The position numbers and the translations under genes are program-made. The notes below the pieces were generated by a model, which was given only the letters and a program-made list of their open reading frames with translations, was not told the DNA's origin and did no database searches. From the NCBI GenBank assembly GCA_902760595.1, contig CACWHI010000021.1, positions 1-49,938 of the forward strand: a stretch of 49,938 nucleotides of DNA, in the 5' to 3' direction. The stretch is from an uncultured Eubacteriales bacterium (GTDB lineage Bacteria > Bacillota > Clostridia > Christensenellales > Aristaeellaceae). Positions 16,043 to 26,400 of the stretch are shown one piece after another (the first letter of the stretch is position 1; every line of letters starts with the position of its first letter).

Positions 16043-17050
16043 TCATTGAACGGCGAACGATGTGCTGCAGAACAGCGCGCCGTTCAAATAAACGTTCACG
16101 GAATACAGATCCGAGGGGATCGTGCCTGTTTTTCTTCTGATGATCTCAAACAGCTGATCGAGAGGCAAGCACAGCAGCCTCGGGGAGGAATCGCCCGGGA
16201 GACGGAGGGTCTCCGCAGCGGAACGGGCCGGATCCGCAGCGGACGGCTGCAATTCAAGGTACAGGCTGACATCCGCGGCTTTCGCGGCGGTGTTGGCATA
16301 GACCAGGCTCAGATACAATGAATGGATCGACAGGTCCGTCCTTGAAAACTCCGCCTTCTCCGGCCTGTACAGCATGTCGGGATGGCTGTTGAAGATCTCA
16401 TCCGGCGCGACGTTATTGAGAATGGCGCTGTTCTTTTTGATGCCCGCCACCTCGATCCGCATCAGGCTGAGGGCTTGAAGGACATCTGTTGTGGGCTCCG
16501 GAGCGGAGGGTACCGAGATGTCTTTGCTGTCAGCGCCGCCCGGACCGGGAGTCGGCAGGAGCGGGGAGAGCCGGATGGCCCGGTCGAAGGCGTCCAGCAC
16601 AAGCGCCTGTTTATAATACCCGACCGCGACGGCATAGTCTTCCTTTGCCTCCGCGAGTCTGCCCTCGGCATAGGCCAGGAACACATCGCATCCCGCCAGT
16701 TTCCGATCGGCCAGGTCCTTCGCGAATGCCTGATCGTTCGAGATGACGGAGAGGATATTCTTCGCCTGTTCGATCTCCGCAATCTCTTCGGCCTGCAGGT
16801 GAAGGATCGCCTCCGCGTAGAATCGGTACTGCTTGGCATATTCAAAATTTCCCAGCTCATTCAGCAGGGTAACGGCCTGGGAAATGTTTTTAGCGTCGGA
16901 CGGGTTGAAGAGCCAGCCAATGGCCAGCTCGTACTGCATGTCATAGTTGATGGAGCTGGCGTGAGCAGAAAACATAACAGTAGCAGTGAGACATACGATA
17001 AGAACAGCACAAGCCAGCTTCAATGCAGGATGGATATCACACTTTACCAT
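16043..17050 (-). CDS. Secreted helical protein with C-terminal beta domain
   Basis: This protein of about 335 residues has a signal peptide (ALKLACAVLIVCLTATVMF, cleavage near SAHA). A TPR-like helical region of about 150 residues follows, then a low-complexity linker rich in Pro and Ser and a beta-rich C-terminal part ending VYLNGALFCSTSFAVQ. It is a paralogue of the plus-strand gene at 32568: YDMQYELAIGWLF matches YEQQYELAAGMLY, and VLDAFDRAIRLS matches VLDAVERMIPMS. No enzymatic motif is seen. The open frame reaches 17095, overlapping the upstream stop, but the signal peptide fits better from the ATG at 17048-17050. Confidence 0.7.
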   Translation of the reverse strand: MVKCDIHPALKLACAVLIVCLTATVMFSAHASSINYDMQYELAIGWLFNPSDAKNISQAVTLLNELGNFEYAKQYRFYAEAILHLQAEEIAEIEQAKNILSVISNDQAFAKDLADRKLAGCDVFLAYAEGRLAEAKEDYAVAVGYYKQALVLDAFDRAIRLSPLLPTPGPGGADSKDISVPSAPEPTTDVLQALSLMRIEVAGIKKNSAILNNVAPDEIFNSHPDMLYRPEKAEFSRTDLSIHSLYLSLVYANTAAKAADVSLYLELQPSAADPARSAAETLRLPGDSSPRLLCLPLDQLFEIIRRKTGTIPSDLYSVNVYLNGALFCSTSFAVQ

Positions 17051-17091
17051 ACACCAGCAGTCCTTTCCAAATAAGAAGAATAAGGCGGGAA

Positions 17092-18897
17092 TCAATTTTT
17101 CACATTAAACGTCGTCGAGCTGACCTGCTGTCCGTCGAAGTACAGCACCCATGTATACTTCCCGGTCGGGACACTGCCGTAGCTGTAGATCATGGAATCG
17201 AAAAGGTAATTGAATGGGTAGTGGTTCCACTGTGAATAGGTGTTGCCGGCGGGAATATGCCATTCATAGAAAGCATCAACCAGCGCGTCGCCGTTCGGGG
17301 TGAGGAAGGCGATAGTCCAGTTGGTTGTGCGCTCATAGCGGATCTGCGAATAGGTCAGGCGCAGGATACCGCCGTAGGTATAGCTGGATATATTCTTCTT
17401 GATATCAGCGGCGGAGAGACTCGACTGGTTCTTCGTCCCGTTGGGTGTTTTGGTTTTCAGGTCCAGACTGGCGCCGATCTTGAAATCCGGATAGGTGCGC
17501 TTCGCGGGCTGATAATTGACCGTGGCGGTTTTGCCGTTTTTATCCTTGACGGTGATCGTGTACGGCTCGCCGGGAACCATCACATTTCCGTTGGACGCGC
17601 TCTTGCTGCTGGTACCGCTGACGAACGTCCGGGCCGCGGCCAGCCTGGTCGAGCCGCCGCTCGTGTAGCGGTGCTGTACGGTGACCGTATAGGGGCCCGC
17701 GTTGGCGCTGTCCTCCCAGCGGATGGTGGTGACGCCATCGCTGATCGTGGGCGTATTGACCTTAAAGGTGCGCGGCTTCGGGGTAGGCGTTTTAGTCGTC
17801 CTCGGGGTGGGTGTCTTTGTAGGCCGGGGCGTAGGCGTCTTTGTGCGCCGGGGTGTAGGCGTTTTTGTCGGTTTCGGAGTAGGCGTCTTGGTTTTCCGGG
17901 GAGTAGGTGTTTTGGTCGGCTTTGGTGTAGGCGTCTTGGTCGGTTTGGGCGTCGGAGTAGCGGGCTTCAGTGTCGTTACCGTGATGACGGGGGGATACTG
18001 CAGCTCGACCTTGCCCACGACGGTCACGATGGAGAACTCATAGGTCGTCTGCGGCTGGAGGTCGTTCCAGTAGACGGAATCATTTTTCCAGTCGAAATAA
18101 TGCCAATCCTTTTCGCCTTTGACCCGCATGCTGATCTTATAGCCGGTGGCGTGCTTCGGCTTTGTCCACGAAAGGCCGATAGACGTCGACCCCACATTTG
18201 AAATGACGTCGCGGACGTCTTCCGGGTTATCATTCTCATCCTTCGGCGTATAGCCCAGCTGGTTCACGATGGCTTTCGCGCGATCCGCGCTGTCGCCGTA
18301 ATTGCTGATGCGCAGCAGCGCGAAATAGCCGCCGGCATAATCCCCGTATTGCAGCATGCTCATCGCATTGTCGTATTCATCCTGGTTCGCCGCGACGGTC
18401 AGCTCATAATAACGGCTGTCGGCGTCGAAGAAGCTCAGGCATTGCCGGTACTGCTCGATCGCCTCGTTATTGCGGCCGTTGAATTCCATTTCCCGGGCCG
18501 TCGCGTAAGCCTTCAGGTTTTTGACGCTCTGGATCGCGGAGCCCTTCAGCGTGTCGTGCAGATAATCGTTGAATACGCTGTTGTTTTCGAGCATGTCGAG
18601 CAGCAGGTCCATATCAAAGGTGTACTCGGCTTTTTCGATCTTTGACAGGACCTGCGTGTAGTACATGAGCGGCCGGCTCTGCTCGTACCCGCCCAGCTGA
18701 CCGAACACCTGTTCGATGCCCCACAGGGACGTGCCACTCTTTCCATAGGTCTCCAGGTACGTCTCCAGATCCAGGATGGCCGCGCTGTACATCTGCTCCT
18801 TTTCGCTGCTGGTCAGGGGAGCGGCGGAGACGGGGAGCATATCGGTGCAGAGCACCGCAATGATCAGGAGGATCAGCAGACGGCATCTGTTTTTCAT
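17092..18897 (-). CDS. Secreted protein: helical chassis, FN3, Thr-Pro repeat stalk, beta domains
   Basis: This 601-residue protein has a signal peptide (cleavage near VSA, then APL). The helical chassis shared with its neighbours follows (EKEQMYSAAILDLETYLE to VNQLGYTP, about 30-215), then an FN3 domain (about 220-305). Next is a 64-residue stalk of eight KTPTPKPT-like octapeptides, a second beta-sandwich and a C-terminal domain ending WVLYFDGQQVSSTTFNVKN. The stalk resembles extended linkers of cell-surface proteins. No sortase motif or membrane anchor is present. AAGGATG lies 8 nt before ATG. It is translated within the T7SS operon and is probably an extracellular component or accessory. 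Confidence 0.75.
   Translation of the reverse strand: MKNRCRLLILLIIAVLCTDMLPVSAAPLTSSEKEQMYSAAILDLETYLETYGKSGTSLWGIEQVFGQLGGYEQSRPLMYYTQVLSKIEKAEYTFDMDLLLDMLENNSVFNDYLHDTLKGSAIQSVKNLKAYATAREMEFNGRNNEAIEQYRQCLSFFDADSRYYELTVAANQDEYDNAMSMLQYGDYAGGYFALLRISNYGDSADRAKAIVNQLGYTPKDENDNPEDVRDVISNVGSTSIGLSWTKPKHATGYKISMRVKGEKDWHYFDWKNDSVYWNDLQPQTTYEFSIVTVVGKVELQYPPVITVTTLKPATPTPKPTKTPTPKPTKTPTPRKTKTPTPKPTKTPTPRRTKTPTPRPTKTPTPRTTKTPTPKPRTFKVNTPTISDGVTTIRWEDSANAGPYTVTVQHRYTSGGSTRLAAARTFVSGTSSKSASNGNVMVPGEPYTITVKDKNGKTATVNYQPAKRTYPDFKIGASLDLKTKTPNGTKNQSSLSAADIKKNISSYTYGGILRLTYSQIRYERTTNWTIAFLTPNGDALVDAFYEWHIPAGNTYSQWNHYPFNYLFDSMIYSYGSVPTGKYTWVLYFDGQQVSSTTFNVKN
17770..17961 (-). repeat. Eight 24-bp tandem repeats encoding KTPTPxxT
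   Basis: The units read ATPTPKPT, KTPTPKPT, KTPTPRKT, KTPTPKPT, KTPTPRRT, KTPTPRPT, KTPTPRTT, KTPTPKPR. The copies differ at synonymous positions as well as at the two variable residues, so the array is not newly expanded. It forms a rigid, positively charged stalk between two beta domains. Confidence 0.9.
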
Positions 18898-18941
18898 AAC
18901 GTTCGCATCCTTTCGGGAAATATACCGCGGCGCTTACGGCC

Positions 18942-20612
18942 TCAGGGGATGACCTTGAAATACCATGTCCCTATATAGCATTTTCTGTCCCAGTCATAAA
19001 AATCCATGGTATAGGTTCCAGGTTCAATGGCGAAACCATCAGCAAAACTGAACCCAAGCGCGGCGCTCAAGCTATTATCATATACACCGCCTGTATTCAG
19101 CGTTACTCTGGCTCCTCCGGGAGAAGTGACTGATATCCTGACTCTTTCTGATGCGGAAAACCTTGAATGGATTGTGTTTTCCGCGATACTTTTATAGGTG
19201 CTGTAGTTGTCTTTTGCCCATGCCGCTTTGATGTTTTGTTTCATATTCTGCAAAGCTGACGCGGAAATATCTGTGACTGCGCATTCGGCGATCTGGATGG
19301 GGCTCGACTGATAGGAGATGGGAACAGTAACATCTACAAAAGCTGATTCATTGATTTTGATACGGTTTGAATCGAAAATACGAATCTTGAAGCCATATGT
19401 TTCACCGGGGATAAAATCTCCCGTGCTTTTGAAAGTGTATTCAATCACTTCGGAATCGGCTTTTTCAACGGGATTACCGCGGCCGTTCGTGTATTTGCCC
19501 TGATTGCTCTTCAGATAAGAATAGACCGAATAATTACCCTTCAAGCCGTTCCTCCTGAATCTCACAACAACGGCGTTGTCTTCGGCGACCCAGCGGGCGG
19601 AAAGGATTTCCGGATGTATGGGCTCCGGGGTTTTTGTGGGAGTGGGAGAGGGTGTGATTGTGGGAGTAGGTGTGACCCTTTCGGGGGTCATCACTGTGAT
19701 GATGACTGGCTCAAGCTCGATCTTTCCGGCAATCGTGATGACGGAAAACTCGTATTCTGTCCGCGGAGAAAGGTTGTTCCAAATGACATATTCATCGTGC
19801 CAGTCATAATAATTCCAGCCCTCTTCCCCTTTGATCCGCATACTGACTCGATAGCGGCTTGCATGCTTGGGCTTATTCCATGAGAGGCTGACCGAATCCG
19901 GCTGGCTGACTGTATTGACATTGCTGACCTTTTGCGGGTTATCCTTTTCATTCTGCGGGGTATAGCCCAGCTGGTTCACGATAGCCTTCATACGGTCCGC
20001 GCTGTCGCTGAAGCCGCTGGCGCGGGAGAAAGCAAAGTAGCCGCCGGCATAGTCGCCGGACCTCAGCAGCGCCTGCGCCCTGTCATATTCATTCTGACTG
20101 GCCGAGACGGTCAGGTGATAGTAGCGGCTGTCCGAATCAAAAAAACTCATGCATTGCTTATACTGCGCCAACGCTTCCGCGTTTCGCCCATTGGCTTCCA
20201 GTTCTCGCGCGGCGGTGTAGGCTTTCAGGATGCCGACGCCTTCAATGGCGGAGCTTTTCAGGCTATCCTGAAGGTAAGCGCTGAAGGCTGTGTTGCTTTC
20301 AAGCATATCAAGCAGCAGGTCTAGATCAAAGTCAAATTCATTCTTATCAATTTTTGACAACACCTGTGTGTAATACATCAGAGGCCGGCTGTACTCGTAG
20401 CCGCCCAGCTGGCTGAACACCGCCTCAACGCCCGCCAGGGAAGAAGCACTGCTCCCCCCTTCCAAATAAGTCTCAAGGTCCAGGATGGCGGCAGTGTACA
20501 TCTGCTCCTTCTCAGCGGTCGTCAACGGAGCCGCTGCTGCCAGCTGCCATGCCATCACTGAAATAATCACCAGGCATGCCAGCCGCAGCGCCAGGGATTT
20601 CTTGATATTCAT
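18942..20612 (-). CDS. Secreted protein: helical chassis, FN3 and beta domains
   Basis: This protein of about 556 residues has a signal peptide (WQLAAAAPLTT). It carries the same helical chassis (EKEQMYTAAILDLETYLEG to VNQLGYTP) and an FN3 domain, then a short TPTPTITPSPTPTKTPEP linker. An immunoglobulin-like beta domain and a C-terminal beta domain ending FYDWDRKCYIGTWYFKVIP follow. It is the closest paralogue of the 601-residue protein downstream but has a much shorter stalk. Two ATGs lie close together after GGGAAGGTGG; the second (20610-20612) has better spacing. Function unknown; the context suggests an extracellular role in the secretion locus. Confidence 0.75.
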   Translation of the reverse strand: MNIKKSLALRLACLVIISVMAWQLAAAAPLTTAEKEQMYTAAILDLETYLEGGSSASSLAGVEAVFSQLGGYEYSRPLMYYTQVLSKIDKNEFDFDLDLLLDMLESNTAFSAYLQDSLKSSAIEGVGILKAYTAARELEANGRNAEALAQYKQCMSFFDSDSRYYHLTVSASQNEYDRAQALLRSGDYAGGYFAFSRASGFSDSADRMKAIVNQLGYTPQNEKDNPQKVSNVNTVSQPDSVSLSWNKPKHASRYRVSMRIKGEEGWNYYDWHDEYVIWNNLSPRTEYEFSVITIAGKIELEPVIITVMTPERVTPTPTITPSPTPTKTPEPIHPEILSARWVAEDNAVVVRFRRNGLKGNYSVYSYLKSNQGKYTNGRGNPVEKADSEVIEYTFKSTGDFIPGETYGFKIRIFDSNRIKINESAFVDVTVPISYQSSPIQIAECAVTDISASALQNMKQNIKAAWAKDNYSTYKSIAENTIHSRFSASERVRISVTSPGGARVTLNTGGVYDNSLSAALGFSFADGFAIEPGTYTMDFYDWDRKCYIGTWYFKVIP

Positions 20613-20669
20613 ATGCATGCCACCTTCCCTTTATCCGCTTCTTTTGTTAGGTTTGTTCATGATGAAAGA

Positions 20670-22319
20670 TCAGAAGATGTCAGATGCCAGATTCACCCAT
20701 AAAGCGGGGCGGACGACGGCAGAATCGAGGCTGACATCGTTGTAGTAGAGAGTGCCGATAAAGCTGATGTACGCGGCGTGGAGCTGATAGTAGCCGGGGG
20801 AACGCAGCCACCACCTCCCCGCTGCCGTTCCCTCAGATGTTTCATAAAAGCCGATTGTATACGCTCCTTGCCTGATCGCATATGCCGTTGGCGCCACCTG
20901 CGATTTGGCATTTTTTTCAGCTCCGATGACACCATTAAGCTGGACGCCAAAGTATTTATACGCATCCGCATAGCTCAGCAGGAATACCTTGTCCTGTGTG
21001 TTATTTCCTCCATTTGTGCTCCACCCTCTGTATCCCTGGTTCTGACTGTTATCCACGTCTGTTGTCACAATTGCTTTCCGCTCGCTTGCGCTGAACGCTT
21101 TATTCAGAAAAGTCCCATTCAGCCACGTCCTTATGGTGCATGTCTCCCATGTGACTTCTGTCCGTTCTTTATTATACGGCTGCGCGTCCAGCCCGTACCG
21201 ACTGATCAGTAGCGCCTGGTTTCCTTTTACTTCCAGCACCAGCCACTCAATCGGTGTGCTGTCATTTCCTGCTGCCGTCTGAGGATAATGGCCAAAGGTT
21301 ATATAACTGCCTTTTTTGACAATACTTATCGTGCTAGTTGTATTCGGCGTAGGACTAGGGACAACCGTTGGAGTTGGTGTCAATATTTTCTCAGTTTTTG
21401 TATCAACAACGTGAGCTTCTGTTTTGACCTTGCCAGCCCTTGCGATAACGGAAAACTCATAATCGGTATCTGGAATCAAGCCAGAAAGCGTGTAAGAAGT
21501 GATTATACCACAGTCGATAGCATGCCAATTAGGCTCTTCATCCTGTCGGTAAGCCACTTGATATCCAGTAGCATGCTTTGCTTTGTTCCACACTAATCTG
21601 ATTTCTGTTGCTGTAGCTTCAGCTGTTAGTTTGGTCACTGGCTCCGGATTGTCCGTTTCCGATGCCGGCACATAGCCGATCATATCGGCGATGGCAGCAC
21701 GCCGGCTTTCGCTGTCCTGATAACGGTTCGTCCGGCCGAAGGCGTAATAAGCGCCAGCAAAATCCGCTGCGGCCAGCAGCGCGTTCGCGCGCTCGTAAGC
21801 AGCTTTGTCCTGGCCTGATTGCAGGGAGAAATAGCGGATATTAGCGTCAAAAAAGCTCAGGCATTTCTCGTAATCGGCAATAGCGGCTTCAAGCTGCTGG
21901 TTGTATTCATGCTCGCGGCCGGAGGCATACAGCGTCAGCTCCTCCACACTGCCGATAGCCGAGCCCTTGAGCGTATCGGCCAGGTAGCCCTTGAACTTTG
22001 CGTCCTTATCCAGCATCTGCAGCTGGAGCATCAGTTCGTAATCATATGTGTCATTTTGCAGCTTTTCAAGAATCTTCGTATATGACAGCAGGGAGGCGCT
22101 CTGCTCATACCTTCCCAGGCCGCTGAACGCTTCCTCAATGCCGGTCAGGGAGATATCGCTCTCGCCGTAGGACTCGATATAGGTCTCCAAATTCAGAATG
22201 GCAGACGAATAGATACTTTCCTTCTCAGCGCTCGTCATGGGAGCGGCCTGCGCCGACGCGGCCATCAGCGCGACCGCGAGAACAGCCAGCATGAACCGTT
22301 GAAAATAATGACGCTTCAT
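20670..22319 (-). CDS. Secreted protein: helical chassis, FN3, C-terminal DUF6273
   Basis: This protein of about 549 residues has a signal peptide (cleavage near SAQA, then APM), the shared helical chassis (EKESIYSSAILNLETYIES to IADMIGYVP), an FN3 domain and a C-terminal DUF6273 domain (ITFGHYPQTA, DKVFLLSYADAYKYFG, RWWLRSPGYYQ, VVRPALWVNL). It has the same architecture as the gene at 14351 but is clearly diverged, with most differences in loops around the predicted ligand face. The start follows a weak GTGGAAG site. It lies 15-25 nt after the SH3-like gene and is likely cotranscribed. Confidence 0.78.
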   Translation of the reverse strand: MKRHYFQRFMLAVLAVALMAASAQAAPMTSAEKESIYSSAILNLETYIESYGESDISLTGIEEAFSGLGRYEQSASLLSYTKILEKLQNDTYDYELMLQLQMLDKDAKFKGYLADTLKGSAIGSVEELTLYASGREHEYNQQLEAAIADYEKCLSFFDANIRYFSLQSGQDKAAYERANALLAAADFAGAYYAFGRTNRYQDSESRRAAIADMIGYVPASETDNPEPVTKLTAEATATEIRLVWNKAKHATGYQVAYRQDEEPNWHAIDCGIITSYTLSGLIPDTDYEFSVIARAGKVKTEAHVVDTKTEKILTPTPTVVPSPTPNTTSTISIVKKGSYITFGHYPQTAAGNDSTPIEWLVLEVKGNQALLISRYGLDAQPYNKERTEVTWETCTIRTWLNGTFLNKAFSASERKAIVTTDVDNSQNQGYRGWSTNGGNNTQDKVFLLSYADAYKYFGVQLNGVIGAEKNAKSQVAPTAYAIRQGAYTIGFYETSEGTAAGRWWLRSPGYYQLHAAYISFIGTLYYNDVSLDSAVVRPALWVNLASDIF

Positions 22320-22343
22320 ATCTTCCACTGCCTTTCCATCAGA

Positions 22344-23303
22344 TCAGTTCTGGATATACAGCTGGGCGGTCGGGAACCACAGGCGCAGTGCCTTTCCGCT
22401 CGATTTATCCGCGTATTCGATCATCGTGTAGAAACCCTCTGACTCAAACGCGGTAACCGCCTGGCCCTCCGCCAGCGTGACTCCGGAGGAGATATAGTCC
22501 TTTCCGGGGCCGTAGAGGGCTTCGGCCGCCTGAGTGACCGTGGCCTTTTTGGAAGAGGTGGCCACCTCCGCTATCGCCCCGTCCGCGTCGCGCTGGATCC
22601 GGATGGTGGGGGCCCACGCCCGCAGCTTTCCGGTTGAAGAGGTCATTTCGATCAGGTAATAGCTGCCCTCCCGGCCGCAGACGCCCACCGTTTTATCCGC
22701 ACTGACGGACACCAGGGTCTGCTCCAGATAGCTGTCTCCCGGCCCGAAATAGGTGGCGGCCTTTCTGGTGACGTGAGCGGGGATCGGGGTAAGTACGGGA
22801 GGCACCGTACTGATCGGGGCCTGGGTGGGCAGCGCCTTGCCGCCCACGATGTTCCAGTAGCGGTCCCCGCTGTCCAGCACTCCAAGCAGGCTTGCATATA
22901 AATCGAGGGCGGTCTGCGACAGGCCCTTCAGCTCATAGCGCCTGGCCGTACAGTATTTTTTCAGGCTCTCGCTGTCCTCGAAGCTGATATTGGCCAGCAT
23001 TTCAAAATACCGGAGGGCGTTATCGACGCAGGACACGGCGTCGGAAATATAGCCGATCCCTTCAAAATCGTTCGCGTTCTGCAGCTCGATCATGCCCTGG
23101 CAGTAGAATCGCCAGCTTCCGCTGTCCGCGTAGCCCGAAATGCTGGAAAACTGCTCCAGCGCGTTTTTATACATTCCCAGCTTCACAAAGTCCCGCCCGG
23201 TCTGGTACACGCTTTGCCTGTCGACCGCCAGGCTCCCGGCATGGCAGGTCACGCCGCATACCAGCGACAGCACCAGCACCGCAATCAGAAGGCTCTTTCT
23301 CAT
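22344..23303 (-). CDS. Secreted protein with helical repeats and two SH3-like domains
   Basis: This 319-residue protein has a signal peptide (VLVLSLVCGVTCHAGSLA), a TPR-like helical region to about residue 150, and two bacterial SH3-like repeats. Both repeats contain a YFGPGDSYL/LYGPGKDYI motif and end in RAWAPTIRI and RLWFPTAQL. SH3-like repeats of this kind often bind peptidoglycan or short peptides, so cell-wall targeting is plausible. It is the first gene after essC, following a 117-nt gap with no clear terminator. The ribosome binding site is weak (GGGTGG). Confidence 0.72.
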   Translation of the reverse strand: MRKSLLIAVLVLSLVCGVTCHAGSLAVDRQSVYQTGRDFVKLGMYKNALEQFSSISGYADSGSWRFYCQGMIELQNANDFEGIGYISDAVSCVDNALRYFEMLANISFEDSESLKKYCTARRYELKGLSQTALDLYASLLGVLDSGDRYWNIVGGKALPTQAPISTVPPVLTPIPAHVTRKAATYFGPGDSYLEQTLVSVSADKTVGVCGREGSYYLIEMTSSTGKLRAWAPTIRIQRDADGAIAEVATSSKKATVTQAAEALYGPGKDYISSGVTLAEGQAVTAFESEGFYTMIEYADKSSGKALRLWFPTAQLYIQN

Positions 23304-23420
23304 ATTTCAACCACCCGATATCATCCGTATTCCGTTATCCTGTATGTTTCACTGACGAAAAGCAGGCATCATCCATAGGATCTGCGGGATCAGTTTATCA
23401 CAAAACACAGGGAAAGTCCA

Positions 23421-26400
23421 TCATTGATCCACCAGCTTCACCCGGATGACGTCGTCCTCGTCCAGCAGGAAGGCCTCGTTGTTGATCCGTGGCCTCGCGT
23501 TCTCGCGCTGAACCATCAGCGGGATATCATACGTCTTGACGGTGCCGAGCTCTTCGAAGAGCAGCGCCTTGCGCTCCTCGCGCAGGAAGCGCAGCAGATC
23601 GGGCGAGGAGTAGCTGACGGGCCGGTTGGCGATGCAGGAGAACAGGAAGAACACGCGCATGCGCCGGTAGTTGTCCGCGATGGTGTTGAACTGATCCATC
23701 AGCAGACTGCTGTCCGAGATGTGCTTGATGACATCGCTGCTGTTGACCACCAGCACCAGCACCGGGCCCTCGGCGGCGCCGTCCTCCGTTTCCTTGGCGG
23801 CCTCGAGCCGGGAAGCGAGCGTTTCGCTGAAATACTCGAGGATCGCGTCGGCATCCGACGGATCGGTGCTGTATTTCTTGACCGAAGGCGCGTCCCTGTA
23901 TTCGCGCAGCCTGCGCTGGTAGTCGTCCAGGATGTACAGCTCGGCCCGGTTTTGCTCCGCCATGGCGAGCGCGTTCTCCATAAAGAAACCCATGAAGCGG
24001 TCCTTGGCCTTCTGGTCGGACCCGACCAGCGACAGGGTAAAGGCGTCGTCGAGGTACAGCGCGACAGGAGATACGTTGACATATTCCATGCCGTATGGAT
24101 ACAGCGGCCTTGCGCTGTCAAAGGTGAAGTTTTCGCGCAGGTATTCACGGGTGAGGAGAGCCGGCACGCTCGGGATCATGCGCGCTCTCGGCTTGCCGCT
24201 GTTCTCTTCCGTAAAGCGCTTGATAGCGCCGGCTTTCAGCGCTTCTGTCTGGCCGTCAAAGGCCTCGAACACCTGGCCCTCATAGAACACCTTGTCCACG
24301 GAAATGATCACGCGGCCGGGCGTGTTCAACGGTTCGGTCCGGCAGCCCTCGATGACGGAGGAGTATTCGGAAACGTCGTTCAGCGGCATCGCGATGCGCT
24401 GGCCGAAATAGAACATCTTGCGATAGGTGAGCATGCTGGCCTGCTGCGCGGTGGCGATCACCGTGATACCCAGCGAAGGCCCCTCGCGCAGCACGAAGTC
24501 CAGCTCATCGCCGTAGCGGTCCTCATAGAGTTCCTTGAACACCGAATAATTGTCGATGATGTTCAGGATCACGGGCAGGCCGCCCCGTACGGCACGGTAA
24601 GCCGGATAGCTGGTAACACCGGCCTCCATGAAGAGGTTCTTGCGCAGCGCGATCTCCTCCCGCAGGAGGCGGAGCAGGCTCTTCAGCTTTTCCTCCTCGT
24701 CCGCGGTCACGACGCCGCCGATGATGCGCAGCGGCTCCATGGTCTTCAGGAGCAGAGAGTTGTAATCCAGGATATAGACGTTCACGTCGTCGGGCGTCAT
24801 GGTCAGCGACAGCTGGCGCAGGATCGCCATCATCAGGTTGGTCTTGCCCATCTGGGTGTTGCCGATCACAGCCGTATTGGACGCGGCAATATCGACCGTA
24901 AGAGGATGCATGGTCTGGGCGTCCGGGTCGTCATAGCGGCCTACCAGCACGTCATAAGACGCTTCCGCCGCGGCCTCGAACGGCAGCTCGGGCGACAGAG
25001 GCGGCATGCACAGCTGGGCCGGCTCGGCGATGCCGGAGCGGTGCCACGCGTCCATGATCCTGGCGAGCAGTGCCTCCCGCTGTGTATAGTCGTTGACGGC
25101 GGCGGCCGGCTTGTAGCTGTACAGCAGGGTGCGCTGGCCCGCCATATCCAGCTGGCTGATCTGGAAGGCGGTGTCCGTCTGCTGGTCCGCGTTTTCCGGT
25201 ACGCCCGAATAGCCGGACTGGAACAGGGCGAACGTGCTGGTGCGCCCTACCTGCAGATACCCGCGGCCGGGTTCGCGGATCTCGGCAGCCAGGGGGGATT
25301 TCAGCACCTCGTTGCTGTCCTCCTTTGTCTGGACACGCAGGCAGAGCTTGAAGTCGCTGTTGCTCCAGATCTGCCCGTCCACCACGCCGGCCGGCTTCTG
25401 CGTACAGAGGATCAGGTGGATGCCAAGACTGCGCCCGACGCGGGCGATACTGATCAGATCCTGCATGAAGTCCGGATGCTGGCTCTTCAGCTCGGCAAAC
25501 TCGTCCACGATGATGACCAGGTGAGGCAGCGGGATCCTGGCGCGGCCTTCCTTATACGCGCGGGTATATTCGTTGATGTTGCTGGCGTTGATCGCCGGAT
25601 CGGCGAACAGCTGCATGCGCTTGTTCTTTTCGGCGTTGATGGATTTGAGGGAGCGGGCGATCTCCCGCTTTTCGAGGTTGGTGATGGAGCCGACGATATG
25701 CGGCAGGTTCGGCAAATGCTTGACGATGTCGCCGCCCTTGAAGTCGATGATGGCAAAGGTGACGTCCTCCGGGGAGAAACGGCTGGCAACGGAGAGGATG
25801 TAGCTGATGAGCACCTGGCTTTTGCCGGAGCCGGTGGTGCCGGCGACCAGGCCGTGGGGGCCGTGGGCCTTTTCGTGCAGATCCAGCATCAGGGGCTCGC
25901 CATTTTCCAGGATGCCCAGGGGCGCCGCCAGCGTTTTGGCCGTATTGGCGGTTTTCCAGGCGGCAAGGATATCGAAGTCGTCGGTCTTTTTCGCGCCGAG
26001 CATCCGGTATAGCGACGCGCTGGAGGTCAGGCGCGCGGACAGGCTGATGTTGCTGCTGTATACCGGGCTGAGCCGGATGGCGGCCTCGCTCATCGCGGCG
26101 CGCTCGATCGGCCTGTACGAGAACAGGCGATCGGGCTCGTCCGTCTGCATGGCGCGGATGACGCCCATATCCACGTTGCTCATCATCTGCACCGTATAGG
26201 AGCAGCCCTGCGGCAGCAGCTCGCGATGCATCGTGAGGAAGATGAAGACGGTTTTCAGCTTGGCGGCCGACTGCACATACTGGATGATGGGGTGGTGCAT
26301 GATCTCCGAGTCGTCGGCATAGATGAACACCACAAACCACGGGAACGCTTCCGGAAGCTCGCCTACGCTGTCCCGGTCCGACAGAGATTTATACAACTCC

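Noticed and set aside
17770..17961. CRISPR-like direct repeats
   Set aside because: The repeats are 24-bp protein-coding units without unique spacers, in frame with a Thr-Pro stalk.
14351..22319. Diversity-generating retroelement target proteins (C-lectin-like DUF6273 tips)
   Set aside because: No reverse transcriptase, template repeat or accessory gene is seen in the window.
23424..26012. 862-codon plus-strand open frame opposite essC
   Set aside because: Antisense artefact of GC-skewed codon use. The minus frame encodes all EssC motifs.
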